From Entophlyctis helioformis (Eukaryota; Chytridiomycota; Chytridiomycetes; Chytridiales; Chytriomycetaceae), in NCBI GenBank assembly GCA_025526915.1, contig JAHLKH010000046.1:62001-126000 (forward strand): 64,000 nt of DNA, given 5' to 3'. Made by a program: the position numbers and the translations under genes. The notes beneath the pieces are model-generated. The model saw only the letters and a list, made by a program, of their open reading frames with translations. It made no database searches and was not told the DNA's origin. Below, one piece after another: positions 32,839 to 44,235 of the stretch (position 1 is the stretch's first letter; every line of letters begins with the position of its first letter).

Positions 32839-35800
32839 TTATTCTTCGGATGGGGGTGCTTCGTACTGGGGCTCGGGCTCGGGTGCTGCCTCGGGCTCAG
32901 GCTCAGGCTCTGGAGCGGCTTCCTCGGGTGCTGGTTCCTCGGGGGCTGGTTCCTCGGGGGCTGGTTCCTCGGGAGCAGCCTCTTCGGGCGCCGGCTCAGG
33001 CTCAGGCTCTGGCGCAGCTTCGGGCTCAGGCTCAGGCTCTGGCGCAGCTTCTGGCTCTGGCTCAGGAGCAGCTTCGGGCTCAGGCTCAGGAGCAGCTTCG
33101 GGCTCAGGCTCAGGCTCTGGCGCAGCTTCGGGCTCAGGCTCAGGGGCAGCCTCGGCCTCTGGCTCAGGGGCAGCTTCGGGCTCGGGAGCAGCCTCTACGG
33201 CCGCTGCAGCAACGTTGGACTGGCTGCCCAACGCCTGTGATTGTGCACGACTCGCGAGTTTCTGTTGGCTGCCGGCGATGTTGGCCTGAGAGCCCGACGC
33301 GACATTGGCTTGGCTGCCCCGAGCGGATCCACTTCGCGCAGGTGCCGCTTCGGCGTCCGCGACGTTTGCCTGCGAGCCAGACGCGATCTTGCCCTGGCTG
33401 CCAGAAACGTTGCCCTGCGAACCAGACACGACATTGCCCTGGCTGCTTGACATGATCTTTTGCGACTGTGCACGGCTGGCGAGCTTGCCTTGGCTCGCGG
33501 CGACATTCGCTTGGCTGCCCGACACGACGTTGGCCTGGCTCTGCTTGGCTGAACCGCTGCCACCGAGAGGGACGGGCTCTGGACTCGCGAGATCACCGTG
33601 GCTGGCAGAGACGAGTTTGGCTTGACTGCCCGACGCCACGTTGGACTGACTTCCAGCGAGCTTGTTCTGGCTGCCAGCGACGTTTGCTTGGCTGCCGGCG
33701 AGCTTGGGCTGACTGCCAGCGACGTTGGCTTGGCTGCCGGCAAGCTTGTTTTGGCTGCCAGACGCGGCGGCGACGTTAGACTGGCTACCGGCGAGCTTGG
33801 GCTGGCTGGCGGCAATGTTTGCCTGGCTGTGCTTGACCGATCCAGCCGGAGCAACTTCTTGAGCCTCCTCGTGGTGCTCCTCGTGGTGCTCCTCGTGGTG
33901 CTCCTCGTGAGCCTCTTCGTGGTGCTCGGCGTCGGCAGCGATCTGAGCCTGCGAGCCAGATGCGATCTTCTGCGACTGTGCACGACTCGCGAGTTTCTGC
34001 TGGCTGCCAGCGATGTTGGCCTGAGAGCCCGACGCGACATTGGCTTGGCTGCCCCGAGCGGATCCACTTCGCGCAGGTGCCGCTTCGGCGTCCGCGACGT
34101 TTGCCTGCGAGCCAGACGCGATCTTGCCCTGACTACCGGCGACGTTGCCCTGCGAACCAGACACGACATTGCCCTGGCTGCTTGACATGATCTTTTGCGA
34201 CTGTGCACGGCTGGCGAGCTTGCCTTGGCTCGCGGCGACATTCGCTTGGCTGCCCGACACGACGTTGGCCTGGCTCTGCTTGGCCGATCCGCCGCCGCCG
34301 AGCGGGACGGGCTCTGGACTCGCGAGATCACCGTGGCTGGCAGAGACGAGTTTGGCTTGACTGCCCGACGCCACGTTGGACTGACTGCCGGCGAGCTTGT
34401 TCTGGCTGCCAGCGACGTTTCCTTGGCTGCCGGCGAGCTTGGGCTGACTGCCAGCGACGTTGGCTTGGCTGCCGGCAAGCTTGTTTTGGCTGCCAGACGC
34501 GGCGGCGATGTTAGACTGGCTACCGGCGAGCTTGGGCTGACTGGCGGCAATGTTTGCCTGGCTGTGCTTGACCGATCCAGCCGGAGCAACTTCTTGAGCC
34601 TCCTCGTGGTGCTCCTCGTGGTGCTCCTCGTGGTGCTCCTCGTGAGCCTCTTCGTGGTGCTCGGCGTCGGCAGCGATCTGAGCCTGCGAGCCAGATGCGA
34701 TCTTCTGCGACTGTGCACGACTCGCGAGTTTCTGCTGGCTGCCAGCGATGTTGGCCTGAGAGCCCGACGCGACATTGGCTTGGCTGCCCCGAGCGGATCC
34801 GCTTCGCGCAGGTGCCGCTTCGGTGTCCGCGACGTTTGCCTGCGAGCCAGACGCGATCTTGCCCTGACTACCGGCGACGTTGCCCTGCGAACCAGACACG
34901 ACATTGCCCTGGCTGCTTGACATGATCTTTTGCGACTGTGCACGGCTGGCGAGCTTGCCTTGGCTCGCGGCGACATTCGCTTGGCTGCCCGACACGACGT
35001 TGGCCTGGCTCTGCTTGGCTGAACCGCTGCCACCGAGAGGGACGGGCTCTGGACTCGCGAGATCACCGTGGCTGGCAGAGACGAGTTTGGCTTGACTGCC
35101 CGACGCCACGTTGGACTGACTGCCGGCGAGCTTGTTCTGGCTGCCAGCGACGTTTGCTTGGCTGCCGGCGAGCTTGGGCTGACTGCCAGCGACGTTGGCT
35201 TGGCTGCCGGCGAGCTTGTTTTGGCTGCCAGACGCGGCGGCGATGTTAGACTGGCTACCGGCGAGCTTGGGCTGACTGGCGGCAATGTTTGCCTGGCTGT
35301 GCTTGACCGATCCAGCCGGAGCAACTTTTTGAGCCTCCTCGTGGTGCTCCTCGTGGTGCTCCTCGTGAGCCTCTTCGTGTTGCTCGGCCTCGTGGTGCTC
35401 CTCGGCAGCGATCTGACCCTGCGAGCCAGCGAGCTTGGGCTGGCTACCAGCGAGCTTTGCCTGCGATCCAGCGAGCTTGGGCTGACTGCCCGCAAGCTTC
35501 GCTTGGCTCTGCTTGGCCGACGCGACTTGTGCAGCAGCCTCCTCCTCATGGTGAGCCTCCTCCTCGTGGTGCTCCTCGTCGCGGACACCGCCGTCGTCAA
35601 CGTCGGCAGCAATAGCTTCGGCTTCGGCCTCGGCAACAGCAAGCTTGGGCTCGGATTTCTTGAGCTGCTCCTTGGAGCCCGCCAGCTTGGGCTCGGATTT
35701 CTTGAGCTGCTCCTTGGAACCTGCGAGCTTCGGCTCAGACTTCTTGAGGTTGTCCTTGGAGCCCACCAGCTTCGGCTCAGACTTCTTGAGGTTGTCCTTG

Positions 35801-36035
35801 GAGCCGGACGGCGCAGTGTGCTGCTCTTCGGCTTCAGCCTGATCGGCATGATCGGCTTGTTCGGCATGATCGGCAGCAGCAATGTCGTGCTCGGACTTTT
35901 TGAGGTTGTCCTTGGACCCAGCAGCCTTTGGCTGAGCCTTGTTCACCTGGCCGTTGGACCCCGTGTGCTTGGGTTCTGGCACGCGACCATGGCAAGTGGC
36001 AGTCGAGCAAACACGAAATAAACGCGTGTGAGTGG

Positions 36036-36070
<35 letters not shown>

Positions 36071-37222
36071 ACAGACAGACAGACAGACAGACAAGGGTTT
36101 TACAGACAGGGAGAACGCGCACATACCCTCGTCATCGTCACCGACTTGCACGGCATGGCCATGCGCAATAACGTCGGACTTGGCATCCTTCTCGTGGATG
36201 CTCTCCTTGGACCCAGCGATCGGCGCAATGCCTGGAGCGGCAGAAGTCTTGGGAGCGGCTTTGGCGGCACCAGCAGCTGCCGCAGGTTTTCCGGACGCTG
36301 CGGCGGCACCAGTGGCTGCTGGCTTGCCGTCGCCGAGCGGGTTGACGCGCGGCGTGCTCTTGGAGTCGTCGTTGAGCTTTGCGGCGCGCTGGATGTGCAA
36401 GCGATCCCGTGAAGAGCAGGGCGTATTGGATGCGGTGCATGCAAGAGAGACGGTGTGAGAGAGAGGCGCATGAATGGTGTGTTAGTAAGTGGGTCACGGT
36501 GGCATTCGAGAGGCAAGCGTGGTAGATGGCGAGGTAGATGGGGGAGTGTAGCAGCGGTGGGTACAAGACGGTGGCAGTGAGGGGGGTTGGGAACACCAGC
36601 CGGGACCATCCACGAGGCAGGCGACCGAGAGGCTTTCTGTGCCGTGGATCGCACGGCCGTGGATCTGGGCTGCTGCGTGCAATGCGCCGTGGGCAGCGCG
36701 AATTCGCGTGTCCGGCTGGCGGCCAGGCGAGAGCAGGACCGTTTTCGAATGCCCAAATCACGACGCAGGCTGGGCCAGAGTCAACAGAGAGCCAGGCGGC
36801 CAGCTCGACAGCCGCAGCCAGCCACAGCGAGGCGGGGTTTGGCGGCTGCAGAAATAGAGTTGCGGAGAGGGGGGCTCGGACAAGCAGGCAGAGTCACGGC
36901 ACGCGAGAGGGCAGAGGGACGGATCAGAGTGGAGGGACGATAAGGGGAAAGACAGACACAGACTACGCACAGTTGCCTCTCGAACGATGATCGATGGCAT
37001 AGGATGGGGAGCCGTCACCTCGCCAGCTTCGCCATGGGCATGGCCGCCACCACTACCAGGCGCCCCTCCTGCTGCTCCTGAGCCCGTTGTCGTTGTTTTC
37101 TTGGTCGTCGTCGGCTGTCCGAGCGTCTCGGCCTTGGCATTGTACGCCTCGGTCACCGCGACGCCCTTCTCGTCCGGCCGTGTCGTGTGGACGACGTATG
37201 TTTTTGAAGAGCCGCAGCCCAT
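32839..37222 (-). CDS. MGCGSSK-initiated, repeat-rich hydrophilic protein of 1216 aa
   Basis: No family recognised. Three exons (37222-36971, 36388-36127, 35975-32839) join in phase. It begins [10 protein letters not shown], a textbook N-myristoylation site (Gly2, Ser5/Ser6) with palmitoylatable Cys3, so membrane or flagellar-membrane attachment is likely (inference). Next come [19 protein letters not shown], then [15 protein letters not shown] units, His/Glu-rich [10 protein letters not shown] blocks, and over two long 245-residue repeats built from 7-11-residue units such as [14 protein letters not shown] and SGSQANV. The C-terminus is Pro-Glu-rich (AAPEPEPE...) ending YEAPPSEE. There is no hydrophobic segment and no Cys after residue 3. 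Composition recalls LEA-like or tubulin/actin-lattice disordered proteins, but no homology is claimed. Confidence 0.85.
33242..35345 (-). repeat. 735-bp tandem repeat, nearly three copies, inside the acylated protein gene
   Basis: The same sequence recurs with an exact period of 735 bp (for example ATGATCTTTTGCGAC on the plus strand at 33452, 34187 and 34922). 735 is a multiple of 3, so each unit adds 245 residues in frame. Copies differ by few bases (for example Gly-Ser versus Gly-Gly before SAKQSQ, AGSQGKI versus SGSQGKI), implying recent duplication or homogenisation. Confidence 0.95.
36033..36093. repeat. GGCA/GACA tetranucleotide microsatellite in an intron
   Basis: Nine GGCA units followed by six GACA units inside intron 2 of the acylated repeat protein gene. 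A similar GGCA run lies in an intron of the sphingosine kinase gene (62335-62366). Confidence 0.9.
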
Positions 37223-37935
37223 GCTGTTGAGTTATCGGGTGTGTGTAAGTATGCCTTCCTTTTGGGTGGGCTCGTGTGCGACTATGGGACGGCGTCGGCA
37301 GAGTCCAGCTGTGGCCACGTGTCTGCGATGCGATGCAATCTGGCCAAGATGCCCTGCTGGTGATGCTGTGCTGCTTGGGGTGGCTCGGTGGTCGTCTGGC
37401 TGCTGTGCGATGCGATGCGATACGATGCCCGTATTGTCCTGCGCAGGGTTCCTCAATCGTGGAGAGGAAACTCTGGCGACTCTGCGTCTGTTTTGATCCT
37501 GGCGACTGCCACAACGACGGCCTGGCGCGTCCGACGTGGACGCGTTTTGATTGGCTGCTTGAGACACGCTAGGCTGCTCAACGTGGCGATCATTGCGCAC
37601 CGCTGATGTCGTGCGGCCATCACGAGGAACAGATTGCGACACCGTCGCAGATGATGAAGATGCGGCTGGACGACAGCTACTGCGGCAGCATGGTCGGCTA
37701 CAGCTGACTTGCCAGCAGCACCAGAGCCGCTTCTGTCTGCGCCACTGTCCAGCCATGCGCTGGCAACAATTGAATGCCCAAGCGCAGCTGTCTTGGCAAC
37801 CAAGCCAGCTGAAAAGGACAGCGAATGACGTATTATTGCCTCATTTTCGCTTGCCGCTCTCGACTGCACAGCACAGAATCAGCTTGGCACGCGAGTCCCA
37901 AAGATCACGAGGCGTTTGCAACATCGGTTGGCGAC
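37223..37935. other. Divergent promoter region, no gene seen
   Basis: Lies between the divergent acylated-protein gene and the membrane-protein gene. GATGCGAT/GATACGAT near-repeats are present (37328-37430). An in-frame ATG at 37825 could extend the membrane protein by 37 residues. Confidence 0.5.
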
Positions 37936-38993
37936 ATGGCCCCCTATGTGGTTCTCGATACGCCGTTTGCACAAACCGCATTCGGCCTCCACATCATGAG
38001 CTACACGTTGTGCCTGACACTCTTAGTCTATAGCACGGCCCACTTTGTCAAGCGGCCCAGCTTGCATATCGGATACACAATGGCATACTGCTGCACGCAC
38101 CTTCTGTCCATCAGCGTCCTATCGATGCGCTGCCTCATCGAGCCGAATACGCTCCATCCCATCTTTACGTGCGTCGGCTTACCGCAGGGTGTGTGCTCGG
38201 CAATCTACTATCTGGCCGAGATCGAGTTTGCGTCTCTCTTGAGCAACCAGAAGGACGTGCGGGTGTTTCGTCGTCGCGCCTACTTGATCATGTTCTTCGG
38301 GTACCTGGTATGCTGGGCACCGTATCTTCCCGTCGAATTCGTGCCGTCCTATCCACCAGCCTTTATACCGTCACACGCATCGGGATCCTCGTGTGGATCG
38401 GTGCCACTGGAATATTCGACATTTACGTCCAATTCCGCATGATGTTTCTTATCCGCGGCATCTTCAAGGACAACCCCGACGACCAAAGGCGGTATACCAG
38501 GATCAGCTCGGTTTTGCTGACGGCGCTGGTCCTGTACTGCTCTGTCGCTGTGGTTGTATACGCGATGCGCATCGTCGAAGGCAGCCGATCTCTCAGGCTC
38601 TCTGAAATATGGCTCATGATGACCGTCTCGCTGTCGTCTATCCAAATATTCATCACCACGCTGCTCATGGAGTACAGTCGACGCATGCTGTTGAATCGGC
38701 GGCGCCGCTCCAGCATGGACCAGACACCGCAACCCGCCAACCAAGACCAGCGCGCCATGAGCGGCAGGCTGCCGTTTGGCAAGTTGGGCAAATTCGCCAC
38801 TTCAAAGCAACGGGAGACCAAGATGAGGGTGATGGAGAGCGAAACTCACGACACGGGCGGCTTGCAGCCTCCGCCGCAGTCGATTTACCAACCGGACCGG
38901 AATCGGCATCAACCGCAATCGACAGCAAACTTCTCTGTTACCCGGTATGGACCGCATCCGACGGTCATGATACAATCCACTAGCGAATTGTGA
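37936..38993 (+). CDS. Multi-pass (six to seven TM) membrane protein, unrecognised
   Basis: Not assigned to a family. Exons 37936-38300 and 38360-38993, joined across a 59-nt intron (GTACCTGG...CCACCAG, phase 2), restore one frame through IMFFGLYTVTRIGILVW. Hydrophobic segments: FGLHIMSYTLCLTLLVYS, MAYCCTHLLSISVL, CVGLPQGVCSAIYYLAEI, AYLIMFFG-LYTVTRIGILV, GATGIFDIYVQFRMMFLI, SSVLLTALVLYCSVAVVVY and IWLMMTVSLSSIQIFITTLL. A basic, Gln/Ser-rich tail of about 100 residues follows and ends QSTSEL. The topology would suit a seven-helix receptor-like protein, but no signature motif (such as a retinal lysine or DRY) is visible. The start could be 37825. Confidence 0.65.
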
Positions 38994-39096
38994 CGTCCAG
39001 CGAGCCCAGCCCAGTCCAGCCCCGCAACACCATCCATACATTTGCCTGTGTAATAATGCCAATACACGACCATGCTCATCGACCATCGCACAGCTT

Positions 39097-39390
39097 TCAA
39101 TCCGTTGTTTTGGCATACAGACAGTACTCCATAAACGTCAGTTCCTTCTGGAGTGCACCGCGCAGGAGATCCTCCATCTCGGTGACCGTGCGCAGGTTCT
39201 GGATCTCCTTGGCAACGTTGCGGAAGATGGCCTGGAACGTCGAGTCGTCCAGCTGGTGGCCGAACAGCAGGTACATGTCGGAGAGCAGGTACTGCAGGTA
39301 GTCGCGCGAGCCGACATTGTCGTCTTGCACGGGATTGCGCATGATGCACAGGTCCAGTGCACTGCGGAACAGCCGCGGGTCGTTGACTGC

Positions 39391-39467
<77 letters not shown>

Positions 39468-40921
39468 CGTCAGTTGGCATGTGCACCCGCGGCATCACTG
39501 CAATGGTCACACACGCAGCAACAGCAGTCAGCAGTCGTGCACGTACGGATGTACTCCATCTGCCGGTAGAGCGCTGCTTTGGCGCGCTTGACTTTGAACG
39601 TGTTCAAGGCGTTTGACTGGGCTTGGGGTTTGACGCCCCAGCACTTGAACATGAACGTCTCGAAATCCGCGTCCGTGTCAATGTTGGTCGACATGCCCGC
39701 AAAGTAGAACAGCCACTCGATGAGGTTGATGTCGCCGTCGGGGCGGTCGCGTGTCCAGTACGCGCTGAACTCGGTTGAGATGGCGGCTGGGGTTGCGTCG
39801 CCGGATAGGACTTTTGGATGCTCCTCGACCACGTATCTCGATAGCGCATCTAGAATTGGGCGGCCAAATGCTCAGCCTGGGGGAGACTCCTGCAGTGGGC
39901 ATGCCTCTGGTCTGGCTGGATACCTTTGTAGTTGATCGTGGCGCGTTTTGGCTGCATCATCTGCTTAAAGGATTGCGTGACAACTGCAACACGTCGTGTC
40001 GGTAGACCGCCCTAGGGTTACAAAGTAATGTCAGTCCCTCAATCTGCCATGCATAGACACTCGCTGAGCGCATACATTCAAGGACGTGATAAACTCGACA
40101 ATGCCGATGCCAGTCCCACGCGATGACAGCGATCTGGCAAGTGCATTGAGTTCCTGCATCCATTCGGCAACATAGAGTGAGCACACATTACCATGAGCTA
40201 TTGACAGAGTCGCGCTTACAGACACGTTGAGAGTCACGCCAGTGATTTGTGCGACACACTCGCCCAAGTACGCTGGATCTACTAGACTGTCCGACTCGTT
40301 GCCGTTGCTGCCACCAGCAACACCGCCAAAACTGCTGTTGGCGCGACCCGAAGTGCCCGAGACGCCCGCAGTCGGCGATACTGGCGCGGCAGCCGTTTTT
40401 CGCGACAACAGGTCGTACAGCTGCACGACCGCGCGGCCATTCAGGTCACGCAGTCGCGTCGCGATGCGCTCAAGGACAGGCAGCACCAGATTCTCTGCAT
40501 TGTCCTCGAGGATCTTGGCCGACGACCGTCTGCGGTCAAAGAAGCCTTCGCCGGGCGGGATCAGCGACAGATGGCGGCTACTGCGCTGCTGATGCTGCGA
40601 CGACGTGTCGCTGCCGCCTGTCATGGCCGACCCGGACACGGACGCAACAAAGGCGCTGTTGACGCGCGAGAAGGACGCCGACTTGGACGAGAACGGGCCG
40701 ATGGGGAGCGGGCTGGTTGGCGATGAGCTGCGTGCCGATGCCGGCTGCATGGCGCTGGTGCTCGAGCGGCCTGCCGAGAGACCACCGACGGACGTGGGGC
40801 TGGACGGACTGCCCGGCTGGCCGCTCTGCGTCGCCTGCCGCGCGGTGATGCTCAGCAGCGGCATCGATCCGCCGCCGGCCGATGTGATGATGGTCTCGAG
40901 GACGTCGCTCGGTCCGCTCAT
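39097..40921 (-). CDS. EF-hand-like protein of unknown function, five exons
   Basis: Exons 40921-40220, 40153-40076, 40011-39924, 39849-39547 and 39386-39097 join in phase to 486 aa without a break. The first 120 residues are Ser/Pro-rich (start MSGPSDVLET). A helical middle (AENLVLPVLERIATRLRDLN; ELNALARSLSSRGTGIGIVE) follows, then a segment resembling a degenerate EF-hand, DRPDGDINLIEWLFYFAG, with DTDADFETFMF after it, and a C-terminus LFGHQLDDSTFQAIF...MEYCLYAKTTD. Calcium binding is only a guess. The last intron carries a long TG/CA microsatellite. It is divergent from POP5 with only 38 bp between the start codons. Confidence 0.65.
39393..39465. repeat. TG/CA dinucleotide microsatellite in an intron
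   Basis: About 35 TG units with one interruption, within the last intron of the EF-hand-like gene close to its acceptor. Another CA run sits at 49791-49845, just beyond the ankyrin gene stop. Confidence 0.95.
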
Positions 40922-40959
40922 CGCGATTGTTTTCCAACAGAGTCGCAAGCCGGTGATAG
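40922..40959. promoter_or_regulatory. 38-bp divergent start-to-start interval
   Basis: Only 38 bp separate the ATG of the EF-hand-like gene (minus) from the ATG of POP5 (plus). No TATA box fits inside. Either both transcripts have almost no leader, or their promoters lie within each other's coding sequence, or one true start is further downstream. Confidence 0.6.
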
Positions 40960-41690
40960 ATGGTGCGCTTCAAGAACCGGTACCTGCTGTGCGAGGTGTG
41001 CTTCGAGGACGGCCTGATAGCCGAGAACCTCAACTCGTACGCCATCCTCAACGCCTTCAAGGACAGCATCGAGACCAACTTTGGCGACGTGGGCATGGGC
41101 ACCGTTGCGTCGTCGCTGCAAGGTGCGTGCCGGGACCTGGCAGGCACGGCAGCTGCCCTGCTGAGCTGACACGAGCGTCTTGTCCTGGGATGCGCATGCA
41201 CAGTCAAGTACTACAGCCCGTTCACCAACCTGGCCATTGTGCGCATCGGCCGAGACTACGCCCGCCATGTGTGGGCCGCAGCGACGCTCATCACGGCCGT
41301 CAAGAAACGCAAGTGCATGGTGCGGGTGCTGCATGTTGCCGGCACCATCAAGCTCGTGCAGAAGCATGGCATCGAGCACAACAAGCGGATGATCAGCGAG
41401 CTGCGTGCCCAGAAGGCGCTGGACGGTGCGTGCTGCAGTAGCTGCTGCTGCGTCTGCGTCTGCCTTTGCTGCGTTCATGTTGTGCTGGCTTCATTCGTCG
41501 CATCGTGATCTGCACTCGCTGGCCTGCAGACGGCCCATGCACACTCCGCCGCCGCATCTCACACGCATCTCACACGCATCTTGCTTCGTGGCTTCCTTCG
41601 TGGCTTACTCCGTGGCTTGCTTTGACAGACACGCTCTTGAACGGCATCGACGCGGCTGCAGAGCGAGAGATGGCGTCGATGGATCCTTGA
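40960..41690 (+). CDS. POP5: POP5, RNase P/MRP protein subunit
   Basis: Small protein subunit of RNase P and RNase MRP, needed for 5' processing of pre-tRNA and for pre-rRNA cleavage. Exons 40960-41122, 41204-41425 and 41629-41690 join in phase to 148 aa, a normal length for eukaryotic Pop5. It starts MVRFKNRYLLCEVCF, the conserved Pop5 N-terminus; NLAIVRIGRDYARHVWAA and VLHVAGTIKLVQKHGIEHNK are further family blocks. The C-terminus is short (MASMDP). Its stop is 16 bp from the stop of the convergent LRRC46-like gene. Confidence 0.92.
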
Positions 41691-41706
41691 ACGCGCCGTT
41701 CCCGCC

Positions 41707-43599
41707 TCAAAGACACGCCTTGCTCGCTGTCGGCGCTTCAGCAGCAGCAGGAACCACCATGATACCCGCGCCGTCTCCAGCCCTCTCCCAGTCCCGAGTC
41801 TCTGCCCCGTTTCCGTTTCCGTTGTCATCACCCTCTTCGCCGTCCAGCTCCTCCTCAACGTCCAGACCGCCCTCGAGCATCGCAGACAGATCGACCGCAA
41901 AGCGACGCTGCATGTGCTGCTCCATGTCTGGTGCCGAATACAGCGACCCACTGCCCTCGTCGCCCGCCATACCCACGTCACGAGTCGCTGCCTCGACGCC
42001 CTGCTGGCGCTTCTGGCTCGCGATTCGGCGCCGCATCTCTGTCCGTCGCTGCAGACCCCACGCTTCGATGGCCTTGCGCAGCTCGGCGACACGCGCAGAC
42101 GATCCGCTGGTTTCCGTCTGAATATACATTGAATCACTGTTGGTTAGATCTTCCCTGTCGAGCCCACATGGAGGCATTTGTCGTAGTGCCAGCGTCGCCC
42201 ACTCGCCTCTTCCTGTCGCTTCTTGGATCGCTCGAGAATGCCCTCAAGCCCAGCGTCGTACAGTGTGGGCGTAAAGTCAATGCTATGAATGGCCTTTGGA
42301 CGTTCCTGGCCGTCAATGGCAGGGACTTGAGTCGTGCCTTGCTCCTCGCTCTTGCCGCCATCCTTGCCGTCTTTGGAATTGCCATTGTCCAGCTCATCGT
42401 CGTCGTCGCTCGAATCACTGGCGCTCGCCTCCTCGTCGTCTGCCGCCGTGTCATTTCCTCACTGGCATTGCAGGACGCGTGTGAGCAAAGAGTGCCGGGC
42501 ACCCACAGCAGTCCACGTCATGGCACTCGCTTGCCCCCAGTGCTTACATGCTGCCAAAGGTTTGCTTGGCAAGCCGGCGTTCAAGTCGTGTGACACGCGA
42601 CTCGTCAATCTCACGAAGGACTGGCAAGGCATGCGCAAGCCGGAAACGGTAGTCTGGCGCCTCGGCACACGGATTGCCTGCCATGACCATAAACTCAATC
42701 GCCTTTGGCAGTGCATCTAGCAGAAGATTGTGCCTGGATGTCAGCCAGAACGCTCATGGCCGGTGAACACAAAGGCTCGAGCTGCAGCTCACCGCCGTCG
42801 AATCCAACGATGCGGTTGTTGGACAGATCAAGGAGTTCGAGCGCAGTGCAGTCGGCCAGCCCAGACACGGTCTCGATGGCGTTGTTGGACAGGATCAGAA
42901 AGCGGAGGGTGGGAGCGCACGGACCCAGCCCAGAGATGGCTGTGATGGCATTCTGCCGGAAGGGTCAGATGACAGGATATGGCCAGCAGCAATGCGTCAA
43001 TCTCTTGCAGGCAGCAGAGTCTGGCACTTACATGCTGCAGGTAAAGATGTGTCAGGTGCGGCACATGCTCGAGGCTTTCGACCGTCTTGATGTTCTCGCG
43101 GTCAAGCCGGACATGAGTCATCATGGCCAGCGCCTCGTTTCTGTTGCGCGTGCGTGAGTGCGTGCGTGCGTGCATTCATACGTGCAGATGGCCCGCATCG
43201 AGCATGTCAGTTTGCGGGAAGATCATTGCGGCAAGAGGCGATGGACGCCGCACTTACATTTCATTGCGGCTCTGGTCGCGGATGCCGACAATGTTGCGAC
43301 GGGCAATCAAGCCAACGGTGACGGTGCCGGCGACCTCTGTGAGCGATGGGCCAGCCGCAGCAGGTTTGGTTGTGGTGGACGAGCGAGTGGAGAATGTCGA
43401 TGGTCTTGAGCCCGTCAGGGACGGCCGCTTGCTCTTTTCCGCAGAGACCGCTGTTGTTGCTGTTGTTGACGTCTGTTGCTGACACCACTTGTCCGTCAGC
43501 ATCCGGACGCGAACACGGCGCGAACACGGCGCGAACATGGCGCGAACACACGGTGCGGAGATGCCACGGCACAAACTTACAGCAGGTGGGCGTGCCACA

Positions 43600-43632
<33 letters not shown>

Positions 43633-44069
43633 TTGAAGGGGACGCTCGAGTCTGACGACGATGGCTTGGAGGATGCAGGGCTCGGGCCAGTCGAAGCAGA
43701 AGGCTTGGCTCTGGGCTGAGTGATGCTAGGCCTGCTCGCGCTTCTGCCAGCACCTGGCGTGGCGGCAGGGCGGCCAGACGATGGCGCCGAGCGACGGGGT
43801 GTTGTCGATGCCGCGGGCTTTGGCGCGGCGTGCAGCTGTTTCCTCGCGCCAGGCTGAGCAGGCGCAGATCCAGCCGATGCTCCGGCTGCAGGCGTTGGCT
43901 TTGGCGTTGGCTTTGGCGTTGGCTTGGACGAGGCAGCGCTGCTGGATGAAGGCGGCTGCTTGGGCGGGCTGGACGGGCTGGCCGTGGACGCAGCGGCCGT
44001 GGAGCCAGCGGGACGAGCAGCGGCAGTAGCCTTTGAGGGGCGCTGTGCTGGCTGCGACGTGGCGAGCAT
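41707..44069 (-). CDS. LRRC46-like leucine-rich-repeat protein (frame breaks)
   Basis: LRRC46 is an axonemal/flagellar protein in animals, with an SDS22-like repeat block. Exons recognised: 44069-43581, about 43472-43258, 43140-43032, 42954-42793, 42716-42548 and further ones to 41707. Repeats read MTHVRLDRENIKTVESLE, LTHLYLQH|NAITAISGLG, LILSNNAIETVSGL and LELLDLSNNRIVGF, then the LRR cap ALPKAIEFMVMAGNPC. The N-terminus is a Ser/Pro/Ala tail with a uniform TCG-coded Ser run. The C-terminus has an acidic linker and a helical region (YDAGLEGILERSKKRQEE). A run of five A (42899-42903) breaks the frame in repeat 3, and joins near 42500 and 42170 also do not fit, so this is either an eroding gene or one hit by assembly indels. 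Confidence 0.68.
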
Positions 44070-44204
44070 GGCGGATCCGAGGGAAGGCGCACGGCGCGGG
44101 GCGGGCGGAGTTGCGATACGTGCGATGCGTACGATGCGCGCAATGTCGACTGCTGTCCAGTCCGACGGGCACGCTGACAGACACGCACGGTGACAGGCAG
44201 CAGC

Positions 44205-44235
<31 letters not shown>

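Noticed and set aside
33242..35345. 735-bp repeats as transposon ends or LTRs
   Set aside because: They are in-frame direct repeats wholly inside one coding exon, with no target-site duplications.
33195..35882. 895-aa minus-strand ORF rich in Ser, Arg and Pro
   Set aside because: It is a shifted frame of the 735-bp repeats of the acylated protein; the repeat keeps all frames open. The MGCGSSK frame alone joins in phase to the upstream exons.
38300..38360. Frameshift in the membrane-protein gene
   Set aside because: A 59-nt GT-AG intron in phase 2 (38301-38359) explains the change of frame.
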